64,000 nucleotides of DNA from Bacillota bacterium (GCA_023460795.1 JAEWPC010000091.1:1-64000); one strand, 5' to 3'; positions 1 through 10,735 are shown, numbered from the stretch's first letter. The notes: generated by a model not told the origin, from the letters alone. Numbers and translations are program-made.

Positions 1-34
1 CTCAAGTCCGCATTCATGCTCGGATTTGCCATAA

Positions 35-64
35 ACAAAACCGGCTCATGCGTTACAGGAGCCG
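35..64 (-). terminator. Rho-independent terminator of the collagen-like gene
   Basis: On the minus strand, CGGCTC pairs with GAGCCG around an 11-base loop. A T-rich tail (GTTTTGTTTATGG) follows. It begins about 10 bases after the stop codon of the upstream Gly/Pro-rich gene. Confidence 0.6.
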
Positions 65-73
65 ACTTCATCG

Positions 74-535
74 TTAGAAGCACGTATAGGAGCGGATGCG
101 GGACGTATCGATTCCGAAGTAAGACCAGAAGAAACCGAACCATCTAAACCCGGCGACGGACGTTCTTCCGACGAAGACGGGATAAAACCAAAACTGTTCT
201 CCGTTGTTCAACCAGACGTAAGTGTTGCGAAATAAACAGAACCGCATGCCGCCGGGGTCGACCGCGAACGTGCCGGCTTGCGCCTGAAGCGGCAGCTGCG
301 GCGTGAACTGCGGAGGCGGAGCCGTCGGCGCCTGCGCTTGCCCCGGTCCCGGTCCGCCTGGTCCCCCTGGGAACCCGCCCGGGAATCCCGGACCACCTGG
401 AAAACCAGGTCCGCCTGGTCCTCCCGGAAATCCCGGTCCACCCGGTCCGCCCGGACCTCCTGGCCCCCCTGGAAACCCGCCGCCTGGACCGCCCGGAAAC
501 CCGCCTCCCGGGCCCGGTATCGGAAAAAATCCCAT
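74..535 (-). CDS. Collagen-like Gly/Pro-rich small protein
   Basis: This 153-residue protein has no enzymatic family that I recognise. Residues 1 to about 65 are almost entirely Gly, Pro and Phe, in GGPGGPGFPGG-type runs resembling collagen Gly-X-Y repeats. A short Pro/Gln/Ala linker follows. The last 60 residues are a compact, aromatic-rich domain with many Trp, Phe and Tyr and two Cys (RFCLF near the domain start, SYTCF at the end). There is no signal peptide or membrane segment. The start is supported by an AAAGGAG ribosome binding site 9 bases upstream. A spore-surface or exosporium-like role is possible because bacterial collagen-like proteins often act there, but that is inference. It is monocistronic with its own terminator. 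Confidence 0.75.
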   Translation of the reverse strand: MGFFPIPGPGGGFPGGPGGGFPGGPGGPGGPGGPGFPGGPGGPGFPGGPGFPGGFPGGPGGPGPGQAQAPTAPPPQFTPQLPLQAQAGTFAVDPGGMRFCLFRNTYVWLNNGEQFWFYPVFVGRTSVAGFRWFGFFWSYFGIDTSRIRSYTCF

Positions 536-628
536 AATCGCTTTCGCTCCTTTTTACTAGGCTGATTCATCCTATGCAGGAGCGGAAATCTCGCTTGGGC
601 TGTGCCGTTGTCCCTATTCGCCGCGACG

Positions 629-664
629 CAAAAAATTCCTATCCGCGCCGAGGCGGATAGGAAT
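629..664 (-). terminator. Rho-independent terminator of ykpA
   Basis: On the minus strand a perfect 12-bp stem (ATTCCTATCCGC / GCGGATAGGAAT, loop CTCGGC) is followed by TTTTTT. It lies directly after the ABC-F stop codon and should end the metallo-hydrolase/ykpA transcript. Confidence 0.9.
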
Positions 665-674
665 TAGAGAAGCT

Positions 675-2293
<1,619 letters not shown>

Positions 2294-2297
<4 letters not shown>

Positions 2298-3262
2298 GAG
2301 TCTAATCCATCCTTTGCATCGTAATCTGGCTTATTGCTCGTAAATCTCATCGTTTCACCATGCCGAAGCAGGCAAATCCGATCCTCCGGGATGCCCCGCG
2401 TCTTGCGGGCCGCTTCCAGCCGCTGCAGCGCTTCGAGGGGCGTATCGTCGGAAAGCTTGAACGCTCCGTAATGCATGGGTATGAAATATTGCGCCTTCAA
2501 ATCCAAGAACGCTTGCAGCGCCTCCTCCGGACTGACGTGCTGAGACGCCATGAACCATTCGGGGTCGTACGCTCCGATCGGCAAGAGCGCCATATCGATC
2601 TTGAACTTCCGGCCGATTTCCGCGAATCCGCGAAAATAACCGCTGTCCCCGGCGAAGTAGATCGTGGGGCCATGATCGCACTGCATCACCCATCCGCCCC
2701 AGTGGGACGTATTCATGTCCCAAGGGTTGCGCCTCGTCCAATGCTGGGCGGGAACGAACGTGAACCTGATGTGGTGATGCGCGGTATCTTCCCACCAATG
2801 GAGCTCTTCTGCCTGAAGGAAGCCGCGAAGCAGGAGCTTGCGCCGGAGCCCGGCGGGAACGATCATCCTCTTCGGCCCTCTGAGCCTGCGCAGCGAAGGA
2901 ATATGAAGGTGGTCATAGTGGGAATGGGAGATCAACACGACGTCGACGGACGGCATGTCCGACAGTTCGATGCCCGGCGGAGTCATTCGCTTACGGAACG
3001 CCATCCGCCTAGCCCATACCGGGTCGGTTACGATATTCATGCCTGCCATCTGAATCAGGAACGTCGAATGCCCGATCCAAGTGATAGAGGGTTCGCTTCG
3101 ATTATGCTGCAAGAAACGAAGATCGGGAACGACATTAGGAACTACGTTGCCATAGCCATTGTTCCGCAATTTACGGAGACGGTCCTCACGCCAACGGTCG
3201 AATTGATCCATCGATGCTTTGCCGGCAAAGGTGGAATCCAAGTTGCCGAAGCGTCTACGCAA
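2294..3262 (-). CDS. MBL-fold metallo-hydrolase, NAPE-PLD/UlaG-like
   Basis: This cytoplasmic metallo-beta-lactamase-fold hydrolase shows the zinc motif HSHYDH, then further ligands in HWGGW, FAGDSGYF and MHYGAF. The WIGHSTFLI start of the fold and the DSGYF segment are typical of the N-acyl-phosphatidylethanolamine phospholipase D-like branch; the bacterial substrate is unknown. An in-frame ATG exists at 3295 but has no ribosome binding site. The TTG at 3262 has GGAGGG seven bases upstream, so I place the start there (322 residues). The stop overlaps the ykpA start (ATGA), giving a two-gene operon. No signal peptide is seen. Confidence 0.85.
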
Positions 3263-3335
3263 GTGTAATCCCTCCGGATGATAATCTCTCCTCATACTAT
3301 AGCAGGAAACCTAGAAATGTACCAATGAAGGAAGG

Positions 3336-3367
3336 AAAATAGCGCCCGGATAAGCATACCCGGACGC
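3336..3367 (-). terminator. Rho-independent terminator of the YcdB-SLH operon
   Basis: On the minus strand GCGTCCGG pairs with CCGGGCGC (one G-T pair) around an 11-base loop and is followed by TATTTTCC. It lies 23 bases after the stop codon at 3391. Confidence 0.7.
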
Positions 3368-3390
3368 CTCTGTTCCCCATCGTCCTCCGT

Positions 3391-5532
3391 CTATTCGTAG
3401 CTGTACAACGGATGGTCGAGTTCGTTTTGTTTTTCCGCCAACCGCTTGAACGTTTCTGCCGCTTCGGCTAACGTCACGGGAGCTTTCGGATTGAAATTGC
3501 CGCCGCCTGCCGTCATTAAGCCCAGTTTCAGCATTAAGGCCGCCGCACCTTTGTCCTTGATCGTGCCCGCGTCTTTCAACCGGGTCACGACAGGATCTTC
3601 AGAGAATTGGAACGACAATTTTCCGTAGCCGATCACGGACGTTAGCCAGACGGCCATCTGTTCTCTCGTTAATAAAGTGTTCGGATTAAACTTGCCTTTC
3701 GGATTCGCGAGGAGCCAGCCTCTCTGAACCGCAAACATCAGGATATTGTTCGCTTCTCTCCCGACGGGAGTATCCGAGAAAGCCGCAGCGCTGCTGGAAG
3801 GCGTGTATCTGGTTGAACTTACGTTGATCATTTTCCAGAAGACCAAGCGACTAATGGCTTTATCCGGATATATTTTGCCGTTGTCATCGAACTCGATGAC
3901 ACCGTGATCGTACAACAGTTGCATCGCTTTCGAGGAAGGATGTTTTTGGTACGCCGCGGGGAGTGGACCGCCGCGAACGGTCTCGGATAATTCGTCTTTG
4001 ATTCTTATTCCTTGGACTGCGTCAACGTATCGTCCCGTCCCCGCGTAGGGCTCCTTAGCCTCCGCCACGTAATATAAAGCTAGCGGACGTTTCTCAGCGT
4101 CCGAGCTCCGGCGATTCTTGTCGAATGAATAAATCAGCTTCAACCGGTAAGCGTCTACCATGATTTGCTTGGCGCGGTCAGCATTGATCCGCGGGGAAAG
4201 ATCCTCTACCAGCTTGTTCTCGAACTCGTATCCGGACGAACCGTACCCGATCACTTCCCCAGTTCCGTCAACAACCACGTAAATACCGGCACCCAGTACC
4301 GGAATACCCTTATATACTCTTTGGTAGCGTACGTAAACTTGGGTACTCAACGAATCATCCTTATCCGTATAGACGACCCTCTGGTATTCGCTTGAAAATC
4401 GAGGAACGTGCTCATTCATGAATCGATCGGCGGTCTTCGTTGCGTTGCCCACCGTTATTCTTTTCCGAACGAGCTGTCCCTCGTCCCGATCTTGCCCGAC
4501 AACGTCCCCCAACTGATAAGACAATAACCGCCCCGATTGGGCATCGATGCTGGCAAAACCGTTCTGTGCGCCCAAAGTTCCCTTCAACGTCCATGTATCT
4601 AAATCCTTGCTAGCCTCCCAATCTACTCCCTAGGGTAATAATCTTCCGCTTGCAATGGCTTTCGCTTTCTCTTCGGTATCTACGACAATGGGTGAATAAG
4701 ATTGTCCATATGTTCGAACTGGCGTTAACTCGTCGGGATACTCCAGGTAAGCCAAGGCTGAATTTACGTCTTTCCCCGTAACGGCATCGAACGTTCCCGA
4801 AGTACCGTAGGAGTAATAAAGCAATTTCCATTCATTGTTCCTGTTAATGTAGGCCAATTCAACCTGCAGGTTATCCGCGAACGTTCGTCTGATCTCATCG
4901 ACGGTCTTCACGCGGTTAGCGGCCGAGGGCGCTCCCACGACACCGGCGTAATTGTAAAATTGAATATCCCCTAACCCGTCTAGTTGTATCGTTACGCTAG
5001 CATCTTTGATTGGAATCCCTTTGTAGGTTACGCCGAACGAGAACAAATACGAAGCGTCTCCGAAAAGCGGCGTAATGATCTCAGAATCTGATTGGCTCAC
5101 GGGTTGTTCAACAAGCGCGAACCCCTTCAATGACGGAGCCGCTTTGGCGATGAACGCTATAGCCGAAGCGACTGCCTTTTCTCTCGAGTAGTCTGCGGTA
5201 AAGGTTGATCTCTTCGCCCTCGAGTCGTACTTCCGGTAGAACAGGATGTCGCCGTTCGTTGCGTCTACATTGAATTCCGTGCTTCCGGATAAATAGTCTT
5301 TTCCGTAGGTCATCCCGCGCATATTCCAAATCGGTCCGTAAATGAGTTCGGCATCGGCAAGCTCGAATTTATTCGAAAGTTTGAGGATGGACGAGGCGAT
5401 GCGAAGCGCGTCGTTCTTCGATATCGGGACAGCGGCTTCCTCATCTGCCGAAGCCTGTAACGCAACGTTGCAGAGCATAGCTAACGAAAGTAAGACGATT
5501 GCCGGCCCGCGCATCCATTGGTGACGTTTCAT
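3391..5532 (-). pseudogene. YcdB/YcdC-repeat and SLH surface protein, interrupted by one in-frame TAG
   Basis: The frame from 5532 reads 300 codons: a signal peptide (MKRHQWMRGPAIVLLSLAML), then YcdB/YcdC-type repeats. It stops at a TAG (4630-4632). The same frame then stays open to 3391, encoding a second YcdB-like region and SLH modules (FNPNTLLTREQMAVWL; FNPKAPVTLAEAAETFKRLAEKQNELD). The intact neighbour at 5556-7796 has the same order without a break. Around the stop the two align as LLP-stop-GVDWE here and FFLQGIDWK in the paralogue, so the stop sits where a Gln codon is expected. No good ribosome binding site precedes a start for the downstream half; the first usable codon is a TTG at 4587. 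A GGAGGAG motif supports the start at 5532. The choices are a pseudogene by point mutation, readthrough, or a sequencing error. Intact length would be 713 residues. Role: exported protein probably anchored to cell-wall polymers through SLH. Confidence 0.85.
4630..4632 (-). other. In-frame amber codon splitting the YcdB-SLH gene
   Basis: TAG lies in frame between two parts of one reading frame; exactly 14 sense codons separate it from the downstream TTG at 4587. The paralogue has Gln (CAG would need only one C-to-T change) at the aligned position. Confidence 0.85.
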
Positions 5533-5555
5533 TCGTTCTCCTCCATCCGACCGGA

Positions 5556-7796
5556 CTAGAAATCCGATGCCCAGTACTTAGTTACCATCGAATCTTCCGT
5601 TGTATAGAACGGGGAATCCAACTCGTTTTGCTTCTCCGCGAGCCGTTTGAACGTCTCGGCGGCTTCCGCGAGCGTTACGGCATCCTTGGGTTTGAACTGG
5701 CCTCCTGTCGGTTGCATCAGCCCTAGCTTTAACATCAGGGCGACGGCGCCGAGGTTGCCGATTTTCCCCGCATCCTTCAGCTTTGTTACGATCGGATCCT
5801 TCGCTAATTGCATCGCCGCTTTATCGTAGCCGATTACGGCCGTCAGCCAGACAGCCAATTGTTCTCTCGTTAACGCGCCGTTCGGATTGAACTTCCCGCT
5901 CGGATTAGCCTTCAGCCAGTGTCGCTCGATAGCAAACTGTAGGTAGCCTCTGTAATTCGCATCCAAACCGGCCGTATCCGCGAAATTCTCTTCATCTTCC
6001 AAGTACATCGTTCTTCCCAGCAATATGCCGTAAACGAGCATCTCCCAAAAGCCGATACGGCTTACCGTCGTGTCCGGATACATCTGCCCATCCTTGTCTA
6101 ATCGGATGACGCCGTGATCCAGCATGAGCTGCAGCGCCTTCGCGGACGGGTGCTTCTTGTACGTCGAAGGAAGCGGACCTCCCCTTGCGCGGCTGTAGTC
6201 CGGATCGGCCGGCACTCTAGTTCCCGTAACCGCGTCAACGACTCCAGACAACTCGGAATAAGGCTGTTGATCTTCTGGAATGTACGCTAGCTCCATGGGA
6301 TAAAGATGATCGTCTGCCCCCTGATCCGTGACATAGATATTTCTGCCGTAAACGAGCTTCATCCGGTACGCTTCCAGCATCTTATTCTTGGCTTCATCCG
6401 CGCTAATCGTCGACTTAAGCGCATCCAGCTCCTTCTCGTCGACCCGCTCCTCGTCGAAAGCGATGACTTTGCCGCTGTCGTCGACGGTTACTCGCGCTTC
6501 GGCGTCCCAGACCACGATGCCCCGATGCACTCTTTGATAGACTTGTTCATCGTCCTTCATTGGCTCTTCGTACGGCGTAGTCCCGATTTTTCGCTTGTAA
6601 TCCTCGGTAAAATCGGGAACGTATTCGTTCATGAACCGATCCGCGATTGCCCTAACCTTTCCTTTCGTATCCTCGGATGCCACTCGTTCGGTCGTTCGTT
6701 CGTTGGACTTCGCATACATGCGATACCTGATCAGCCTACCGGTGCTTCCGTCTACAAGGGCATCGCCGCTCCATTCTTCATTGTTGAACTCAAGCGACCA
6801 TTGATCCGCGTCCTCCGGTTTCCGAGCCTTCCAATCGATTCCCTGCAGGAAAAAGTCTCCGCTGACGACCCTTATCGCCTCTTCCTCGCTTCCGATTGCC
6901 CTCGGAACGAAACGATGCCCTGCCGCGACGATCGCTTCATAGCTCGCAGGATCGAACACGGCGCCAATCCCCGAGGTGTCGGGAGTCCCGTTCGCTGCAT
7001 CGATAAAATCGGCGGCGTTATACGGGCGGTATAGCAACTGCCATACGCCCAGGTCGAATTCCTGCTCGTCGACGAACCATTTGCGTTCATATACCAGGCC
7101 CATTCGGATGCTGTCGGCCCAAATCTTATCGGCCTCGCCGACGCTTAACACAGGCGTTCGGGCAACGATCTTGAACTTCGTTCCACTATAATCGAGTTTC
7201 GTGACTTTTCCGGCTGCGTTCAACTGGATACTGAGGCCATGTCCCGCAAGCGGGATGCCTTGATAAGCCAGTTCGAAAGTAAACGAATAGGTTGCTGGTC
7301 CGAATAACGGCGTTTGGAACCGAGAATCCGAGCCGTACCTAGGTCGTTCTATTAACGATAGACCTTTTATCGAAGGGATTGCCTTCTGAATGAAGGCTTT
7401 CGCGGCCGCCATTGCTTGATCCCTTGTATATTTCGGCGAGAACGAAAGTTCTCCGGGAGGGTCATACAGTGCTTCTAGAGCTAAAATATCCCCGTTCACG
7501 GCATCCACGATTAATTCCGCTAACTCGTGTTCGGAATTGCCGCTGAGATGCCATACAGGCAACAACGAGCTATTTCCGCGTCGGTTAATGAGCTCCGAAT
7601 CCCAAAAGTTAAAGTCTTGCGGCAGAGAGAGCGCATCTTTGACGATCTTCTTCGCGGCCGATTCGCTGACGCTGGCGCTTGCCGGATCCGGATCGGCAAG
7701 CTTGGCAGCAGAAGCCGCCGGAAAGGCGACGTTGCCTAATATAACGAACAAAAGGACGATCGCAATCGTCCCGCGAAGCCATTGCAGACGAGTCAT
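5556..7796 (-). CDS. YcdB/YcdC-repeat SLH-domain surface protein (intact paralogue)
   Basis: This 746-residue exported protein is intact. The start chosen is the ATG at 7796, with GGAGG six bases upstream; an earlier in-frame ATG at 7826 lacks one. The N-terminus (MTRLQWLRG...IVLLFVILG...ASAA) is a signal peptide. Three stretches resembling the YcdB/YcdC (PepSY-like) repeat follow, each with a 'xxGIPLxGxGxxxxLNxxGKV' type segment (AYQGIPLAGHGLSIQLN; VHRGIVVWDAEARVTVDD). The C-terminal 190 residues contain SLH-type modules (FNPNGALTREQLAVWL; FKPKDAVTLAEAAETF), which in Paenibacillaceae bind pyruvylated wall polymers. It lies 23 bases upstream of the broken paralogue and is probably co-transcribed. 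The function of YcdB repeats is not established. Confidence 0.88.
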   Translation of the reverse strand: MTRLQWLRGTIAIVLLFVILGNVAFPAASAAKLADPDPASASVSESAAKKIVKDALSLPQDFNFWDSELINRRGNSSLLPVWHLSGNSEHELAELIVDAVNGDILALEALYDPPGELSFSPKYTRDQAMAAAKAFIQKAIPSIKGLSLIERPRYGSDSRFQTPLFGPATYSFTFELAYQGIPLAGHGLSIQLNAAGKVTKLDYSGTKFKIVARTPVLSVGEADKIWADSIRMGLVYERKWFVDEQEFDLGVWQLLYRPYNAADFIDAANGTPDTSGIGAVFDPASYEAIVAAGHRFVPRAIGSEEEAIRVVSGDFFLQGIDWKARKPEDADQWSLEFNNEEWSGDALVDGSTGRLIRYRMYAKSNERTTERVASEDTKGKVRAIADRFMNEYVPDFTEDYKRKIGTTPYEEPMKDDEQVYQRVHRGIVVWDAEARVTVDDSGKVIAFDEERVDEKELDALKSTISADEAKNKMLEAYRMKLVYGRNIYVTDQGADDHLYPMELAYIPEDQQPYSELSGVVDAVTGTRVPADPDYSRARGGPLPSTYKKHPSAKALQLMLDHGVIRLDKDGQMYPDTTVSRIGFWEMLVYGILLGRTMYLEDEENFADTAGLDANYRGYLQFAIERHWLKANPSGKFNPNGALTREQLAVWLTAVIGYDKAAMQLAKDPIVTKLKDAGKIGNLGAVALMLKLGLMQPTGGQFKPKDAVTLAEAAETFKRLAEKQNELDSPFYTTEDSMVTKYWASDF

Positions 7797-7869
7797 GGGA
7801 TTCCTCCATAAAACTGCATTTGTCACTTACTTTCGACATTCATGTAAAAATTTCCTTTTACGTGGAACC

Positions 7870-7895
7870 AAAAAAACCCGTCGCATCGCGACAGG
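7870..7895 (-). terminator. Rho-independent terminator of the thioredoxin-fusion gene
   Basis: On the minus strand CCTGTCGC pairs with GCGACGGG (one G-T pair, 3-base loop) and is followed by TTTTTTT. It starts about 20 bases after the stop of the upstream thioredoxin gene. Confidence 0.85.
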
Positions 7896-7915
7896 CACTT
7901 AGAGATATTGGATCA

Positions 7916-9103
7916 TTACAATAACGTCTCCATAAAATCGATCGTCATCGGGCCAACGATGATGTCCTGCGTCACGCCGCGTTCGTCAAGCACGTACGTG
8001 GTCGGGTAAGCTCTGACGTTGTACAAGTCAAGCACGGCGCCATCCTCGTCCAGGGCGATCGGGAAGCTGATTCCCTTCTTGTCCGCGAAATGACTCGCCG
8101 CGGCGCTCGACTTCTCCAGCGAAGTCAGATTGACGCTTAACAGAACGATATCGTCGCTGCCGTATTTCTCGTAAAATCGTTGCATATGCGGCATCTCCGC
8201 CTTGCACGGCGGACACCAGGACGCCCAGAAGTTCACGATGACTTTGCGCCCCCGATATTCGGACAAGCTTACCGCGTTGCCTTGCTGATCTCGCAGCGTA
8301 AAGTCGGGAGCGAGTTGGTTGCGATGGAGACCCGTGGATAGCGACGTGGTCGAAGCCGCCGCAGCATGCTCGGACGGACGCAAGGCAGAATCGTAGAAAG
8401 CGTAGCCGACAGACCCGAATGCCACAAGCATAACGAGAATGCGACGAATGTTCGCGCGAGATAGACGGCACAAGCTTTGCATCCATATCGCCATCACAAG
8501 TAAAAGCACCTGTACGCTGCTAAGTGACAATATTATCGTAAGACGATGCTCGGACGGGAACGCGAGCCACACAAGCCCGCCGAAGAAGAGCGCGCTAAGT
8601 ATAATAGGATGCCGCCCCCGTTGCCGCGTCAGCGCGAACGCCGCGTAAACCGCGGCCCATGCGAGCGTTAATGCGGGATATAACGTCGGATCAATATGGA
8701 TAACTAGCAGCGCGGCCTGATAGAAAATCGTGCCACCAGCGATATAGACGGCGACGGCGGCCGCAAGCTGCTCCAAAGGCCAATGGAGGCGATTCAACTG
8801 ATACACGAGGTAGACAACGGCCGCGATTCCCGCGAGCAGCTGCCCCATCGCGCCGCCGTCCAGGAAGAGCAGCGAGCTCCAATTGCCGCTCGTCATGCGG
8901 AAATCGAGCAGCAAAGGGCTTAGCTTCCATACGGCAAGCCATAGCAAAAAGGCCGGTCCCGCCGACTCCGATAAGCCGACCGACCGGTCCACGCCTTGCC
9001 GCGCCGACCAATAACGCAGCGCGAAGTATCCGAATATACCGAAGCCGATATATAGCAGCAGTTGGCCGTTCAGCACCGTCTGACCGATCTGAAACGAATA
9101 CAT
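7916..9103 (-). CDS. Polytopic membrane protein fused to a TlpA/ResA-like thioredoxin
   Basis: The C-terminal 140 residues are a TlpA/ResA/AhpC-TSA-type thioredoxin: LAPDFTLRDQQGNAVSL, then VNFWASWCPPCKAEMP with the redox pair in WCPPC, and a cis-Pro at AYPTTYV. The N-terminal 240 residues form about seven hydrophobic helices, so the thioredoxin domain is probably held on the outer face, where this family reduces cytochrome c apoproteins or other extracytoplasmic disulphides. The helix with FLDGGAMGQLLAGI faintly recalls the Lgt fold; this is speculative. Of two in-frame ATGs, the second (9103) has GGAGG at the proper distance, while the first (9109) is too close, so 395 residues are expected. 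It has its own terminator. No ccd/res genes are adjacent. Confidence 0.85.
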   Translation of the reverse strand: MYSFQIGQTVLNGQLLLYIGFGIFGYFALRYWSARQGVDRSVGLSESAGPAFLLWLAVWKLSPLLLDFRMTSGNWSSLLFLDGGAMGQLLAGIAAVVYLVYQLNRLHWPLEQLAAAVAVYIAGGTIFYQAALLVIHIDPTLYPALTLAWAAVYAAFALTRQRGRHPIILSALFFGGLVWLAFPSEHRLTIILSLSSVQVLLLVMAIWMQSLCRLSRANIRRILVMLVAFGSVGYAFYDSALRPSEHAAAASTTSLSTGLHRNQLAPDFTLRDQQGNAVSLSEYRGRKVIVNFWASWCPPCKAEMPHMQRFYEKYGSDDIVLLSVNLTSLEKSSAAASHFADKKGISFPIALDEDGAVLDLYNVRAYPTTYVLDERGVTQDIIVGPMTIDFMETLL

Positions 9104-9136
9104 TTCCATATCCTCCCGCGAACGCCGTTGCCACGA

Positions 9137-9223
9137 TTATAGCATATCAGGCAATGAACTAGCGGTGTCGGACTTCGCGCTCGAGAATCTGCTCCGCATA
9201 ATTTTCCATCTACGACTCGTCAT
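9137..9223 (-). CDS. Possible 28-residue leader ORF upstream of the thioredoxin fusion
   Basis: An ATG with GGGAG six bases upstream opens a 28-codon frame that ends 33 bases before the thioredoxin-fusion start. The predicted peptide is basic, has no recognisable family, and could be chance. The rest of 9224-9380 holds nothing else that I can identify apart from the cvfC ribosome binding site. Confidence 0.2.
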   Translation of the reverse strand: MTSRRWKIMRSRFSSAKSDTASSLPDML

Positions 9224-9380
9224 CGCTTGCTCCCTTCGCGTCGGTTAGAGGATAATAGTGGTAACGCCCGAACCGGGCAATCTAAACTTAGCACGGGCCG
9301 GACCAAGTAGAAACCCTACAACGGGGACAAAATAAACCGCAGGTCTTGCACCATTATACGGAAAGAGAGGGACTCTTCTC

Positions 9381-10511
9381 ATGAAACTCCTATCGATCGA
9401 ACCTACTCCAAGCCCGAATACGATGAAGCTGAACGTCGACGTTCGGCTTGATTCCGGGGTGTGGCATAATTACGTTCCGGAGAAGCTCGGAGCAGCTCCG
9501 CCTCTGATCGCGAAGCTGCTCGGCGTGCCCGGCGTGAAAGCCGTGTTCCACGCCTCCGACTTCCTTGCCATCGACCGCAAAGGCAATGCCGATTGGGCGG
9601 CGATCTTGGACGGCGTGAAGGAAGCGTTCGGCGCGGCTGGCGAAGGGGTCGTCAGCAACGGACTAATCGCCGACGGCTTCGGAGAAGCAGTCGTCAAAGT
9701 GCAAATGTTCCGGGGCATCCCGATTCAAATCCGGGTCAGAAGCGGCGGACAGGAGTTCCGCGCGGCGATGCCGGAGAGATTCTCGCAAGCGGTAACCGAG
9801 GCGGCTGGCGCGACGATGATTCGCGAGCGCAAGCTGGAGGAGCTGGGCATTCGTTACGGCGAGCCGCAGGAGATACTCGACGAGATCTCTCGGGAGCTGG
9901 ACGCGGCGTACTCCGAAGCTCGGCTGCGCGATCTCGTCGCGCAATCGATCGCGGCGGGACCCGAAGCGCCTCCTCCCGCGCCGCCCGCACCGCTCTCCGG
10001 TGCGGAAGTAATCGCGGCGCTCGAAGCTTCCGATTGGCGCGAACGTTATGCCGCGCTGGAGCGGCTGAAGCCGACGCCGGACGATCTGCCGGTGATCGCC
10101 AAGGCGCTTCGGGACAGTCAGATGTCCGTACGGCGGCTGGCCGTCGTCTACTTGGGCGATCTGCGGACGCCGGAGACGCTGCCGTACTTGTTCGAAGCGC
10201 TCCGCGACAGCTCCGGCGCCGTTCGTCGGACGGCCGGCGATACGCTGTCCGACATGGGGGATCCTGCCGCGATCGCCCCGATGATAGGCGCTCTGAGCGA
10301 CTCGAACAAACTGGTCCGTTGGCGCGCCGCGCGGTTCCTGTACGAGATCGGAGACGAGACCGCGCTTGATGCGCTGCGGGCCGCCGCCGGCAGCGAGACC
10401 GAGTTCGAGGTGAAGCTGCAAGCGGAGATGGCCGTGGCGAGAATCGAACGCGGCGAGGAAGCGGCCGGCTCGGTCTGGCAGCAAATGACACGCATGCGCG
10501 AGCAACAATAA
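9381..10511 (+). CDS. cvfC: CvfC/YpgR-like protein: NFU1 N-terminal domain plus HEAT repeats
   Basis: The 376-residue cytoplasmic protein begins with a scaffold NFU1/NifU N-terminal-type domain (residues 1-85: SIEPTPSPNTMKLNV, then VKAVFHASDFLAIDRKG), without the NifU cysteine motif. A central region of about 100 residues is specific to the family. The C-terminus (about 205-360) has HEAT/PBS-lyase-type repeats (RRLAVVYLGDLRTPETLPYL; VRRTAGDTLSDMGDPAAIAPM; VRWRAARFLYEIGDETAL). This order and length match Bacillus YpgR and the staphylococcal conserved virulence factor C, whose biochemical role is not known. It stands alone, with AGAGGG ten bases before the ATG and a stem-loop after the stop. 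An iron-sulphur or protein-scaffold role is inference only. Confidence 0.85.
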   Translation: MKLLSIEPTPSPNTMKLNVDVRLDSGVWHNYVPEKLGAAPPLIAKLLGVPGVKAVFHASDFLAIDRKGNADWAAILDGVKEAFGAAGEGVVSNGLIADGFGEAVVKVQMFRGIPIQIRVRSGGQEFRAAMPERFSQAVTEAAGATMIRERKLEELGIRYGEPQEILDEISRELDAAYSEARLRDLVAQSIAAGPEAPPPAPPAPLSGAEVIAALEASDWRERYAALERLKPTPDDLPVIAKALRDSQMSVRRLAVVYLGDLRTPETLPYLFEALRDSSGAVRRTAGDTLSDMGDPAAIAPMIGALSDSNKLVRWRAARFLYEIGDETALDALRAAAGSETEFEVKLQAEMAVARIERGEEAAGSVWQQMTRMREQQ

Positions 10512-10516
10512 CGAAC

Positions 10517-10566
10517 AAGGGGCTATGCCGCGTTCGCCTATGCGGCGATGGCGCGGTTAGCCCCTT
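10517..10566 (+). terminator. Stem-loop after cvfC
   Basis: AAGGGGCTA (10517-10525) is the exact complement of TAGCCCCTT (10558-10566), with further GC pairing inside. The tail is C-rich rather than a T-run, so termination strength is uncertain. Confidence 0.6.
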
Positions 10567-10697
10567 CCCCCTCCTTGTGCCACGCTATGAAACCGACTCC
10601 CATTTTGTAATCGAACCGTAATATTACGTTCATGTTCTCTTCATCTTCCGGGGTTATGATGTATACATGACCCCCCTTTTCAATCATATATACCTTG

Positions 10698-10735
10698 AGG
10701 CTTGCGACGGACGATGTCGCAAGCCTACTTTTTTA
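10698..10735 (+). terminator. Rho-independent terminator between convergent genes
   Basis: AGGCTTGCGAC pairs perfectly with GTCGCAAGCCT around a 7-base loop and is followed by a T-run on the plus strand. Its right arm overlaps the stop codon of the minus-strand hydrolase, so it may work in both directions. Between 10570 and 10697 I see nothing else. Confidence 0.8.

Noticed and set aside
303..560. Plus-strand Gly/Pro-rich open frame opposite the collagen-like gene
   Set aside because: Gly and Pro codons (GGN and CCN) are complementary, so collagen-like composition appears on both strands. Only the minus frame has a binding site, a C-terminal domain and a terminator.
4410..4660. Programmed frameshift between the two YcdB-SLH halves
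   Set aside because: The two halves are in the same frame and only a TAG separates them, so no frameshift is needed.
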